In this document: positions 1-7,474 of the stretch, one piece after another
Layout of the letters: each line of letters begins with the position of its first letter
How positions within the stretch are numbered: position 1 is the first letter of the stretch
NCBI GenBank assembly: GCA_004213885.1
Contig: SGYL01000014.1
Span: 1 to 37,043 of the forward strand
Direction: 5' to 3'
DNA from: Alphaproteobacteria bacterium
Lineage (GTDB): Bacteria > Pseudomonadota > Alphaproteobacteria > Puniceispirillales > Marisalimonadaceae
Length of the DNA stretch: 37,043 nucleotides
The notes under the pieces: generated by a model
Told to the model about the DNA's origin: nothing
The model's input: the letters and a program-made list of their open reading frames with translations, nothing else
Database searches by the model: none
Translations under genes and position numbers: made by a program

Positions 1-3
1 TTA

Positions 4-507
4 TTAATCTATAGTAGTTACTGCTCTTCTATTTTTAGACCAAGCCATATCATTTGCACCAACAACTGCTGGTTTTTCCTTACCATAAGAAATAACTCTA
101 ATTCTATCTGGGCTTATCCCTTCAATAACTAAGTAATCTCTTACTGCTGTGGCTCTCTTTTCACCTAATGCTAAGTTGTACTCTCTTGTACCTCTTTCAT
201 CACAGTGACCTTCAATAGTAAAAGTCAAATCTGAATTAACTCTTAAAAATCTTGATTGCTTGTCTAAAGTTAGTTTTGCTTCTGATGATAATTCAGATGA
301 ATCATAATCAAATAATACTCTATCACCAACGGCGATTAGTTTGTCAGCCGGTGTTTGTTTAGCTGATCCAAATATTGATGCACTTCCTGCTTTTGCAGTA
401 GCACTTGCTTTTCCAGCAGCACCTTTAACTGCATCTTGTGTAGCTGTTTCACAGGATGCTAAGAAAAATAATGATATTATTGAAATAATGACTTTTTGAT
501 TAAACAT
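4..507 (-). CDS. pal: Peptidoglycan-associated lipoprotein Pal
   Basis: Outer-membrane lipoprotein of the Tol-Pal system, which ties the outer membrane to peptidoglycan during division. Seen: a hydrophobic signal peptide ending in the lipobox LASC with the lipidated Cys at residue 19, an Ala/Gly/Ser-rich linker (about 20-58), then an OmpA-like domain (about 60-165). That domain carries the peptidoglycan-binding signature GHCDERGTREYNLALGEKRA (residues 100-119; D103, R118) and a C-terminal NRR. The 167-aa length is normal for Pal. Stop codons at 4-6 and 1-3 are tandem TAA. The gene lies 1 base after a 92-aa unknown gene rather than after tolB, the usual neighbour, so it is probably cotranscribed with that small gene. 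Identity is near certain; only the genetic context is odd. Confidence 0.97.
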   Translation of the reverse strand: MFNQKVIISIISLFFLASCETATQDAVKGAAGKASATAKAGSASIFGSAKQTPADKLIAVGDRVLFDYDSSELSSEAKLTLDKQSRFLRVNSDLTFTIEGHCDERGTREYNLALGEKRATAVRDYLVIEGISPDRIRVISYGKEKPAVVGANDMAWSKNRRAVTTID

Positions 508-508
508 A

Positions 509-787
509 TTAACTCTCTTTATTAACTGAATCGGTTATTTTTGAATATAGATTAGAGACTGAAGGTTTGGTTTCAACATTTAGATCGCTTTCTTTTAATA
601 TATTAAATCTTTCTTTAATAGCATATTCACTTAAATAAATTGATCCTGTACTTGCTCTAGCTCTTGACTCTATGAGATAATGTAAAATGCCATTCATTTC
701 TTTCTTGTCAACAATTGTATAAGTTAAATCTTTGTTTTCTTTATTATATATTGATAAACCTATGTCAATTTCCTGCTTCTGAGCCAT
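509..787 (-). CDS. Small hypothetical protein upstream of pal
   Basis: A 92-aa soluble, charged protein with no signal peptide or membrane segment and no family I recognise. It begins MAQKQEIDIG. Its coding status is supported by an ATG preceded by AAGAGG at 792-797 (4-9 bases before the start), by a promoter-like -10 TATAAT at 814-819 on the same strand, and by its 1-base spacing to pal. That spacing makes a two-gene operon very likely. The position suggests a role connected with the envelope or Pal, but the sequence shows no export signal, so this is only a guess from context. Confidence 0.7.
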   Translation of the reverse strand: MAQKQEIDIGLSIYNKENKDLTYTIVDKKEMNGILHYLIESRARASTGSIYLSEYAIKERFNILKESDLNVETKPSVSNLYSKITDSVNKES

Positions 788-813
788 ATCTGCCTCTTAA
801 CTAATCAGGTGAT

Positions 814-843
814 ATTATAGTAAAATAGAATAATGTATTTGAA
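814..843 (-). promoter_or_regulatory. Candidate sigma70 promoter for the small gene-pal operon
   Basis: On the minus strand a perfect -10 TATAAT (819 to 814) lies 18 bases from a 4/6 -35, TTCAAA (843 to 838). The predicted start near 807 gives a leader of about 20 bases before the ATG at 787. The -35 overlaps the -35 of the divergent promoter for the regulator gene. Inferred from consensus match only. Confidence 0.45.
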
Positions 844-866
844 AATATTTCACGTATCGTGATAAT
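839..866 (+). promoter_or_regulatory. Candidate promoter with operator-like palindrome before the regulator gene
   Basis: A -35 TTGAAA (839-844, 5/6 match) and a -10 GATAAT (861-866, 5/6) are 16 bases apart. Transcription would start near 873, about 15 bases before the ATG at 888. The spacer contains the inverted repeat CACG-TAT-CGTG (851-861), placed as a repressor operator would be. The adjacent DNA-binding protein is the obvious candidate binder (autoregulation), which is inference. Confidence 0.45.
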
Positions 867-887
867 ATAAAGTATGGAATTTTACTC

Positions 888-1391
888 ATGACTGTTCAAA
901 AACCTTACAAGCCTGAAGAGTATAAAAGCTTAATAGAAAATAATTTTTCTGAAATTTGGTTTCAATTCCTTTATTTTGAAGTGATGCGAAGTAGAGATTG
1001 TGTGAGATTTATGAGAAACAATCCTAATGGATACTTAATTTTACAGGTAATTAGTTGGCATCATGGTTTAGTTTTGCTGTCAGAAAATAAAAATCAAGAT
1101 AGAAAAAACTTTGTAAAAAGTTGGGAGGCAAGTGCTAAATCTAAGAAAAAGCCAGATAAAAAACTTACATATTCTTTGGTTTCTGAACTTACTGGCCTAA
1201 GTATTGAAACTATAAGAAGACAAGTAAAAAAATTAATTAATGATGGATGGGTATCTTACACTAAAAAAGAAGGTATTACCTACATGCCTAATATTGATAA
1301 AGCTAAAGAAATGACAGAAAACTTAAATCCAAAAGAAATTGATAGGTTTGTAAATCTTTTATCTAATATTGATAAAATTAGGTTTAGGTAA
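888..1391 (+). CDS. Winged-helix transcriptional regulator (unclassified)
   Basis: A 167-aa cytoplasmic protein. Residues about 93-122 (starting LTYSLVSELTGLSIETIRRQ) read as a helix-turn-helix, followed by a wing-like segment ending YMPN, comparable to MarR/Crp-type winged helices. The N-terminal 80 residues are helical and aromatic (for example EIWFQFLYFEVM) with no known ligand domain, and could be a dimerisation or sensing region. A Lys-rich linker (84-92) joins the two parts. It overlaps the following SDR by one base (stop/start TAATG), so it heads an operon of regulator, SDR and VOC protein. The palindrome in its promoter is a likely target. The DNA-binding fold is fairly sure; the effector is unknown. 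Confidence 0.72.
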   Translation: MTVQKPYKPEEYKSLIENNFSEIWFQFLYFEVMRSRDCVRFMRNNPNGYLILQVISWHHGLVLLSENKNQDRKNFVKSWEASAKSKKKPDKKLTYSLVSELTGLSIETIRRQVKKLINDGWVSYTKKEGITYMPNIDKAKEMTENLNPKEIDRFVNLLSNIDKIRFR

Positions 1392-2143
1392 TGAGTAATT
1401 CAGTTGTAGTTGTTACAGGTGGTTCTGGAGGTATAGGTCAAGCATTAATTAAAAAGTATCTTCAGGAAGGATGTTTTGTCATATCCGCTGATTTAGAAAA
1501 AACTACTGATTTTGATGATAAAAATTTTAGTTTTTTACAATGTAATGTTGAATGTGAAAATAGCATCAATAATTTATTTGAATTTGTTTTAAAGAAATAT
1601 AATAGGATTGATTATTTTTTTTCAAATGCGGGCATTTTATCTCTTGGAGATGAAAATTCTAGCGATTTTGATTGGGAAAAAAATTGGAAATTACATTTAA
1701 TGAGTCATGTTTTTGTTTCTAGAAAATTACTACCTATATATAAAAAACAAAAATTTGGTTATCTTTTAATAACAGCTTCTGCCGCAGGTCTTTTAACTCA
1801 TATTGACTCAATAACTTATTCTGTAACAAAACATAGTGCAATTGCATTTGCAGAATGGATAGCAATTAATAATAGAGAACATAATTTCCATGTTTCAGTT
1901 ATTTGCCCTCAAGCAGTAAGAACAAATATGACAAAAGGAAGAGAAAAAGACGTAGCTTCTGTTGACGGAATGTTAGAACCTGATGATTTAGTTAAAAAAA
2001 TTCAAGAGGGCATAGATAAGAAACAATTTTTAATTTTACCGCACCCAGAAGTTCAAAATTATATTGATAAAAAATCATCTAACCATGACAAATGGATAAG
2101 TGGCATGGCAAGACTTAAACAAAAAATTGAGGAAAATAAGTGA
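1391..2143 (+). CDS. Short-chain dehydrogenase/reductase (SDR)
   Basis: NAD(P)-dependent oxidoreductase of the classical SDR family, 250 aa. Seen: the Rossmann glycine motif TGGSGGIG (residues 9-16), D34 after the second strand (an acidic residue there usually favours NAD(H)), SNAG at 78-81, catalytic Ser130, and YSVTK with Tyr143 and Lys147. The proline-containing ICPQAVRT segment after strand 6 is also typical. The substrate is not deducible. The start ATG shares its A with the preceding regulator's stop, and the TGA stop overlaps the GTG of the next gene, so the three genes are translationally coupled. The regulator probably controls this SDR and its VOC partner. Confidence 0.9.
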   Translation: MSNSVVVVTGGSGGIGQALIKKYLQEGCFVISADLEKTTDFDDKNFSFLQCNVECENSINNLFEFVLKKYNRIDYFFSNAGILSLGDENSSDFDWEKNWKLHLMSHVFVSRKLLPIYKKQKFGYLLITASAAGLLTHIDSITYSVTKHSAIAFAEWIAINNREHNFHVSVICPQAVRTNMTKGREKDVASVDGMLEPDDLVKKIQEGIDKKQFLILPHPEVQNYIDKKSSNHDKWISGMARLKQKIEENK

Positions 2144-2538
2144 AATTAGAAAAAATTGATCATGTTGTAATTACGGTCAAAGATTTAAATAAAACAATTG
2201 ATTTTTATACAAATATATTAGGAATGAAGTTAGAAAAATTTTCATCATCATTAGATAATAATCAATTTAGATATGCAGTGAGTTTTGGTTTTCAAAAAAT
2301 TAATATTCATGAAGATAAAAAGCCTATTAAACCTAATGCATTTAATCCATCCTCTGGATCAATGGATATCTGTTTTATTTCCAAAAATAAGATTAATGAC
2401 TGGGTTCATCACCTAGCAAAAAAAGGAATTAATATTGAAATTGGACCTGAGAGAAAAACTGGTGCTTTAGGTCCCATTTTATCTATATATATCAGAGATC
2501 CAGATTTTAATTTAATTGAAATATCTAACCAATTGTAA
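2140..2538 (+). CDS. VOC (glyoxalase/bleomycin-resistance/dioxygenase fold) protein
   Basis: A 132-aa single-domain VOC protein. The opening KIDHVVITVKDLNKTIDFYTNILG is the first beta-alpha-beta unit with metal-ligand candidate His8. The end RDPDFNLIEISN supplies the usual last ligand, Glu127. The GALGPILSIYIRDPD stretch resembles the group often annotated as 'VOC family virulence protein'; no function is established from that. It starts with GTG overlapping the SDR stop by four bases (GTGA), a clear sign of coupling. It may be an isomerase, lyase or dioxygenase acting in the same pathway as the SDR, but the reaction cannot be named. Confidence 0.85.
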   Translation: MKLEKIDHVVITVKDLNKTIDFYTNILGMKLEKFSSSLDNNQFRYAVSFGFQKINIHEDKKPIKPNAFNPSSGSMDICFISKNKINDWVHHLAKKGINIEIGPERKTGALGPILSIYIRDPDFNLIEISNQL

Positions 2539-2540
2539 TT

Positions 2541-3611
2541 TTAGATTGATTTCATAATAGCATCGCCACATTCATTAGTTTTAGCAATTCCGCCTAAATC
2601 TTTGGTTCTGTTTTCTTGTTTAGATATTGTTGATTCAATTGTCTTGATGATATGATCATGTGCTTCTTTGTATCCGAAATGTTCTAGCATCATGGCACCA
2701 GCCCAAATTTGTCCGATAGGGTTTGCGATATTTTGTCCAGCAATGTCAGGCGCGGATCCATGAACTGGTTCAAATAAAGATGGAAAATCTTTTTCTGGAT
2801 TAATATTTCCTGAAGGGGCAACACCAATTGTACCAGTACATGCTGGTCCTAAATCAGATAAAATATCACCAAAAAGATTTGATCCTACGACGACATTAAA
2901 CTTTTCTGGATTTAAAACGAAATGAGCACACAAAATGTCAATGTGATATTTGTCAAATTTAACTTCAGGGAAATTTTTTGATATTTCTTCAACTCTTTCA
3001 TCCCAGTAAGGCATTGTAATTGAAATACCGTTAGATTTTGTAGCTGAAGTTAAATTTTTTCTTTTTGTTTGCTTTGCTAGATTAAAAGCAAATTTTAAAA
3101 CTCTATCCACTCCAATTTTTGTCATTATAGTTTCTTGGACAACAAATTCTCTTTCTGTGTTAGGAAACATTTTTCCGCCAATAGAGGAGTATTCTCCTTC
3201 AGTATTTTCTCTAACAATATAGAAATCAATATCGCCTGGATTTTTATTAGCTAATGGAGAGGGAACTCCAGGCATTAATTTGACAGGTCTTAAGTTAACA
3301 TATTGATCAAATTCTCTTCTAAACTTCAGAAGTGACCCCCATAAAGAAACATGATCCGGGATTTTATCTGGCCAACCTACAGCTCCAAAAAAAATAGCAT
3401 CGTGATTTGAAATTTTTTCCTTCCAATCATTAGGCATCATTTGTCCATGCCTTTCATAATAATCATAAGAACTAAAATCAAATTCTTCAAAATTTAAATT
3501 AATATCAAATTTTTCAGATACTTTTTTAAGAACTTTTATACCTTCAGGCATAACTTCTTTTCCAATTCCATCACCTGCAATGACGGCAATATTAAATCTA
3601 TTTTTCATCAT
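2541..3611 (-). CDS. ttuC: Tartrate dehydrogenase/decarboxylase (D-malate dehydrogenase) family
   Basis: NAD-dependent beta-decarboxylating dehydrogenase of the isocitrate/isopropylmalate superfamily, 356 aa. Characterised TtuC/DmlA enzymes act on tartrate and D-malate with Mn2+ or Mg2+. Seen: GDGIG (13-17), DFSSYDYYERHGQMMP (45-60), FGAVGWPDKIPDHVSLWGSL (75-94), substrate arginines in KFRREFDQYVNLRPVKLMPG (98, 99, 108), metal aspartates D225, D249 and D253, and EPVHGSAPDIAGQ for NAD. The GWPD..PDHVSLWGS and YYERHG blocks separate TtuC/DmlA from LeuB. It follows a NIPSNAP gene by 18 bases on the same strand. Products such as hydroxypyruvate or glycerate could be used through the glycerate 2-kinase at 11584-12840. 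Two ATGs in tandem make the exact start uncertain by one codon. Confidence 0.9.
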   Translation of the reverse strand: MMKNRFNIAVIAGDGIGKEVMPEGIKVLKKVSEKFDINLNFEEFDFSSYDYYERHGQMMPNDWKEKISNHDAIFFGAVGWPDKIPDHVSLWGSLLKFRREFDQYVNLRPVKLMPGVPSPLANKNPGDIDFYIVRENTEGEYSSIGGKMFPNTEREFVVQETIMTKIGVDRVLKFAFNLAKQTKRKNLTSATKSNGISITMPYWDERVEEISKNFPEVKFDKYHIDILCAHFVLNPEKFNVVVGSNLFGDILSDLGPACTGTIGVAPSGNINPEKDFPSLFEPVHGSAPDIAGQNIANPIGQIWAGAMMLEHFGYKEAHDHIIKTIESTISKQENRTKDLGGIAKTNECGDAIMKSI

Positions 3612-3629
3612 AAATATCCATTTATATTA

Positions 3630-3941
3630 TTATTCAACCCATGGAGCTTGGGTCATCAATTTATTTTCCTGATTTAAGACTAAAGGTCTAAATTTAGCGG
3701 CAAATTTAATAAAATCTTCATCTGAAAAAATCTGTTTCCATAATTTTCTCCTCTCATTATCATCCTCAAATTTCCAAATGTGGATAATTTGGTTTAAAGC
3801 ACCAATATCCCCAAGATAATAATTTACTAAATTTTTTTTAAACTTATTAATCCATGGAGTGCCTAATTCTTTATATATTTCGGATGCTTCTTGGATTTTT
3901 CCTACAAAAAGAGTATATGTTCTTAGCTCATAGATTGCCAT
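3630..3941 (-). CDS. NIPSNAP family protein
   Basis: A 103-aa protein opening MAIYELRTYTLFVGK, the hallmark of NIPSNAP domains (dimeric alpha/beta-barrel, ferredoxin-like fold). The IHIWKFEDDNERR block and the closing LMTQAPW also fit the family. Bacterial members are often small single domains beside catabolic genes, with no settled biochemistry. It is first in a two-gene operon with the tartrate-dehydrogenase-like gene. A second beta-decarboxylating dehydrogenase in this window (31065-32159) also neighbours a small dimeric-barrel protein. Identity of the family is firm; the role is unknown. Confidence 0.88.
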   Translation of the reverse strand: MAIYELRTYTLFVGKIQEASEIYKELGTPWINKFKKNLVNYYLGDIGALNQIIHIWKFEDDNERRKLWKQIFSDEDFIKFAAKFRPLVLNQENKLMTQAPWVE

Positions 3942-4028
3942 TTTATCCTCTATAATTTAGTTAATTTGAACTTGTAATGAGTTGTAAATAAGATAATTTA
4001 TAAATATCAATTAAGCAACGAGAAACAT

Positions 4029-5183
4029 ATGGATATTTTAGAAATTAAGGATCTTGAAAAATTAGCCAAAAAAAGAGTTCCAAAAATGTTTTTTGATTAT
4101 GTTAACTCAGGCTCATGGACAGAAACAACATACAATGAAAATGTAAGCGACTATTCTAAAATTAAACTTAGGCAAAGGGTTGCTGTTGATATGACTAATA
4201 GAAAATTAAATACAAAATTAGTTGATCAAGATGTTTCAATGCCATTAGCCATTGCTCCAACAGGTTTAACAGGTATGCAAAGAGCCGATGGAGAAATTTT
4301 AGCAGCTCAAGCATGTGAAGAATTTGGTATACCTTACACTTTATCGACTATGAGCGTATGTTCTATTGAAGAAGTTGCTAAGTATACAAAAAAACCTTTT
4401 TGGTTTCAGCTTTATGTGATGAAAGATAAAAAGTTTATGGAAAACTTAATTGAAAGAGCTGATAAAGCTGGATGTAGTGCACTAGTTTTAACTCTAGATC
4501 TTCAAATTTTAGGACAGAGGCACAAAGACATACGAAATGGATTGTCTACTCCTCCAAAATTCACTCCAAAGCATATTTATCAAATGATCACAAGACCAAA
4601 ATGGTGTTTTGAAATGATGCAAACAAAAAACAGGTCTTTTGGTAATATAGTTGGACATGTTGATGGCGTTTCAGATTTAAGGTCTTTAGGCTCTTGGACC
4701 TCTGAGCAGTTTGATCCCAAATTAGATTGGAATGAAATTGAATGGATCAGAAAAAAATGGAAAAAAAAACTTATACTTAAAGGTATTCTTGACATTGAAG
4801 ACGCTATAATTGCAACTAAAACAGGTGCAGATGCTATAATTGTTTCAAATCATGGAGGTCGTCAGCTAGACGGTGCGCCTTCATCAATTAAAGTTTTGCC
4901 TGAAATAGTTGATGCAGTTGGAAGAAAAATTGAAATTCACATTGATGGTGGCATTAGATCAGGACAAGATGTTGTCAAAGCATTGTGTTTAGGTGCAAAA
5001 GGCACTTACATCGGCAGAGCATTTCTTTATGGGTTAGGAGCTCTAGGAAAAAAAGGTGTTTCTAAATCTTTAGATATTATTAAAAATGAACTTGATAAAA
5101 CAATGGCTTTTTGTGGAAGGCGTAATGTTGAAGACTTAGACAAAACTAATCTTTATATAGAGAAACCTTTAAATAATTATTAA
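4029..5183 (+). CDS. FMN-dependent alpha-hydroxy-acid oxidase/dehydrogenase (LldD/GlcO family)
   Basis: Oxidises an L-2-hydroxy acid (lactate, glycolate, mandelate or similar) to the 2-keto acid using FMN. At 384 aa it is of full family length, and the expected active-site residues are present: Tyr24 (FFDYVNSGS), Tyr129 (FQLYV), Asp157 (LTLDLQ), Arg164 (GQRHKDIRNG), Lys251 (LILKGI), and His275/Arg278 in SNHGGRQLDG. The phosphate loop HIDGGIRSGQD and GAKGTYIGRAFLYGLGA follow. No membrane segment is evident. It stands alone, divergent from the NIPSNAP/ttuC operon, and its stop overlaps that of the convergent esterase by 4 bases. Substrate preference cannot be read; lactate dehydrogenase is the nearest common label. 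Confidence 0.92.
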   Translation: MDILEIKDLEKLAKKRVPKMFFDYVNSGSWTETTYNENVSDYSKIKLRQRVAVDMTNRKLNTKLVDQDVSMPLAIAPTGLTGMQRADGEILAAQACEEFGIPYTLSTMSVCSIEEVAKYTKKPFWFQLYVMKDKKFMENLIERADKAGCSALVLTLDLQILGQRHKDIRNGLSTPPKFTPKHIYQMITRPKWCFEMMQTKNRSFGNIVGHVDGVSDLRSLGSWTSEQFDPKLDWNEIEWIRKKWKKKLILKGILDIEDAIIATKTGADAIIVSNHGGRQLDGAPSSIKVLPEIVDAVGRKIEIHIDGGIRSGQDVVKALCLGAKGTYIGRAFLYGLGALGKKGVSKSLDIIKNELDKTMAFCGRRNVEDLDKTNLYIEKPLNNY

Positions 5184-6118
5184 TTGATCTGAATTATTTT
5201 TTTAATCGCTACACTTGCTTCATCTATGCAATCAATTGATGTAGGCAAACTTACTATATTACTTACAAAAGCATGCATCTGCCCTTCATAAACTTTATAA
5301 TGTACTTCGTTTTCAAAAGATTTTAATCTTTTCATAAGTGCATAACCTTCATCAACAAGTGGGTCTAATCCTGCACCATAAATATGAGTAATAGGCATTC
5401 CGTTAAAATCTGAGTAAAGCAAAGGTGATATTTTCCAATTAGTAATGTCATCATTATCATTTAAATAATGATCTGCAAAATAATGTAAAGTTGATTTTTT
5501 AACAATTAGACCATTTAAATTTATGCTCATAGATAGTCTTGACATTGTAAAGTCAATCCATGGATAAAAAAGTATTTGTCCAATAATATTGGGGAGTTTT
5601 TTTTCTTTTGAAAGAATTGATATAATTAATGCTAAATTTCCCCCGGCACTATCTCCACAAACTATAACTTTGTTTTGATTAAATTTAATTTGTTTATTGT
5701 TTTCAAAAATATAATTCACAGCATTGATTGAATCTTCTAAAGAACATGGAAATTTATATTCTGGTGCTAAGGAATAATCTACGGCAATTAACTTACATTC
5801 TGATTTTTTAGTAAGATGTCTGCATAGTAAATCATGACTATCAAGATCGCCCATTACGAAACCACCACCATGAAAAAAAATTATTAAAGGTTGATCATCA
5901 TTATTATTATTTGAATATTCTCTGAGTTTTAGATCTCTATTTTCGCTTTTTATTAAAATATCTTTAATATGATTAATTTGGACTTGATGCTCTGGGGGAA
6001 CAGCTGCCATTGAAGCTCTCATTTCTCTCAATTCTATTGGAGAAAGATCTTCAACTTCAGGCGCATTATTTTCAAGTCTTAATTTAATAAACTGTTTTGT
6101 ATCATCATCTATTTTCAT
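5180..6118 (-). CDS. Alpha/beta hydrolase, hormone-sensitive-lipase type
   Basis: Carboxylic-ester hydrolase of 312 aa, probably cytoplasmic. Seen: the oxyanion-hole motif HGGGFVMG (83-90), nucleophile Ser157 in GDSAGG (155-160), and the likely acid Asp252 and His282 in GLDPLVDEG and GQMHAF. These define the HSL (family IV) group. The N-terminal cap region (1-75) is helical as usual. It is single on its strand and convergent with the hydroxy-acid oxidase. A small hairpin followed by nine T residues lies in its leader (6156-6179 read on the minus strand) and could attenuate transcription. The physiological ester is unknown. Confidence 0.9.
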   Translation of the reverse strand: MKIDDDTKQFIKLRLENNAPEVEDLSPIELREMRASMAAVPPEHQVQINHIKDILIKSENRDLKLREYSNNNNDDQPLIIFFHGGGFVMGDLDSHDLLCRHLTKKSECKLIAVDYSLAPEYKFPCSLEDSINAVNYIFENNKQIKFNQNKVIVCGDSAGGNLALIISILSKEKKLPNIIGQILFYPWIDFTMSRLSMSINLNGLIVKKSTLHYFADHYLNDNDDITNWKISPLLYSDFNGMPITHIYGAGLDPLVDEGYALMKRLKSFENEVHYKVYEGQMHAFVSNIVSLPTSIDCIDEASVAIKKIIQIN

Positions 6119-6155
6119 TGTTTTAAAGATAGATCAATTATTGATAAATTTATAC

Positions 6156-6179
6156 AAAAAAAAAGTTAGCCAAAGCTAA
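6156..6179 (-). terminator. Hairpin plus T-run in the leader of the esterase gene
   Basis: On the minus strand TTAGC-TTTG-GCTAA (6179 to 6166) forms a 5-bp stem with a 4-base loop. It is followed after one C by nine T (6164 to 6156). This is intrinsic-terminator-like but sits before, not after, a minus-strand gene (start 6118). It could attenuate that gene or stop antisense transcription from the plus-strand transporter gene. The stem is short, so it is a candidate only. Confidence 0.35.
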
Positions 6180-6192
6180 TAATATTAGGTTA

Positions 6193-6223
6193 TTGACTTT
6201 TTATAAGCTGTAACCAATATATA
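6193..6223 (+). promoter_or_regulatory. Candidate promoter for the metal transporter, leaderless-type spacing
   Basis: A -35 TTGACT (6193-6198, 5/6) is followed 17-19 bases later by an AT-only -10 region (AATATA at 6216 or TATATA at 6218). Transcription would begin at or beside the ATG at 6228, and no Shine-Dalgarno sequence precedes that ATG. I found no yybP/ykoY-like structured leader; the space is too short. Confidence 0.3.
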
Positions 6224-6227
6224 TATT

Positions 6228-7421
6228 ATGCAAACACCAAATTTAAGATATAACGAATTAACTGAACCGATTTTAATTAAGCATCAATTAACAACTACAT
6301 ATCTATTCTTATTAATTTGCACATTTGTTTATTTGAATTTAGATAATGAAGTTCTAAATATTATCCAAAATTCTATATCAGATGCATATATAGGAGTTTC
6401 AAGTTTTGTGGCTGGAACACTTTTAGTTTTTTACTCACTCGAAAAATTTTTAAAATTTGACGCAGGTGTTTTTGCAAAAAAACATCCAAAATTAGAGATA
6501 GTACTTAGCTCATTTCTTGGGGCTTTGCCTGGTTGTGGTGGAGCTATAATAGTTATGACGCAATATACTAGAGGTAAAATCTCTTTTGGATCTGTTGTTG
6601 CAACTTTAACAGCGACAATGGGTGATGCTGCGTTCCTTTTGATTGCAAAAAAACCAACAATTGGATTGTTTGTTTTAGTCGTTGGTTTCATTGTTGGAGT
6701 TATTTCTGGTTTTTTAGTTAATTTATTACATGGCAGATATTTTTTAAAGTTAACTGGATGCCAAATCATTAAAAAGTCATCTTTCGGCAAAAAAAGATTC
6801 ACTCAATCAAGAAATTTAGAAAATCTTTGGATGTTATTTATAATACCTGGCATTGTATTAGGTATATTCAGTGCTTTTCAATTTGATCTTAATGCTATTC
6901 TTTCAAATAATTTTGTGAAAGATCCAGTCTCACTTTTTGGCTTTATTGCAGGATCTTTATGTCTTTTTATGTGGTTATTACCATTTTTTTACGGCTATAA
7001 AAGCGATATATCTAACTGTGATTCTACTTTAAAGCACAGAACTATCAGTGACACTAATTTCGTTACTGGATGGGTTATATTAGCTTTTTTAACCTATGAA
7101 TTAACCGTCCATTTTGCAAACATTGATCTTTCAATCGTTTTTAACTCATATATTTATGTTATACCTTTAATATCGATTTTAATTGGTTTTTTACCTGGTT
7201 GTGGACCGCAAATATTAGTAACTACAATGTATTTAAGTGGTGTAATTCCATTATCTGCACAATTAGGTAATGCTATTTCAAATGATGGAGATGCATTATT
7301 TCCAGCTATTGCAATACATCCAAAAGCCGCATTAATAGCAACTCTTTACTCTGCAGTTCCAGCTTTTATAGTCAGTTATTTATATTTGTTTATTTTTGAG
7401 GCTAATATTTTTTGGTTTTAA
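6228..7421 (+). CDS. Putative manganese/heavy-metal transporter (10TM ArsP_2-type)
   Basis: Integral membrane protein of 397 aa with about ten hydrophobic segments. It matches the family named putative 10TM heavy-metal exporter or putative manganese transporter. The diagnostic feature is an internal duplication: GALPGCGG (98-105) followed by GDAAF (132-136), echoed by GFLPGCGP (320-327) and GDALF (354-358). The two LPGCG loops probably form symmetric metal sites within the membrane. A soluble loop (about 175-198) joins the halves. Family function is inferred rather than well proven; direction of transport is not visible. No SD precedes the ATG. The downstream GAF operon starts 53 bases later and may be separate. 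Confidence 0.82.
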   Translation: MQTPNLRYNELTEPILIKHQLTTTYLFLLICTFVYLNLDNEVLNIIQNSISDAYIGVSSFVAGTLLVFYSLEKFLKFDAGVFAKKHPKLEIVLSSFLGALPGCGGAIIVMTQYTRGKISFGSVVATLTATMGDAAFLLIAKKPTIGLFVLVVGFIVGVISGFLVNLLHGRYFLKLTGCQIIKKSSFGKKRFTQSRNLENLWMLFIIPGIVLGIFSAFQFDLNAILSNNFVKDPVSLFGFIAGSLCLFMWLLPFFYGYKSDISNCDSTLKHRTISDTNFVTGWVILAFLTYELTVHFANIDLSIVFNSYIYVIPLISILIGFLPGCGPQILVTTMYLSGVIPLSAQLGNAISNDGDALFPAIAIHPKAALIATLYSAVPAFIVSYLYLFIFEANIFWF

Positions 7422-7474
7422 AAATAATAAATAAATAATTTTTTGTTTATTTAAAATATTGTTAATATTATTTA

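Noticed and set aside
4580-4795. Minus-strand open frames inside well-supported genes (also at 6431-6802, 8918-9265, 20507-20852, 32660-32893 and others).
   Set aside because: Each lies wholly within a gene with clear family motifs on the other strand and shows low-complexity, motif-free translation.
6119-6227. A manganese riboswitch (yybP-ykoY type) or Mur box before the metal transporter.
   Set aside because: The gap is about 109 bases with one 5-bp hairpin on the wrong strand and no recognisable conserved loops or Mur-type palindrome.
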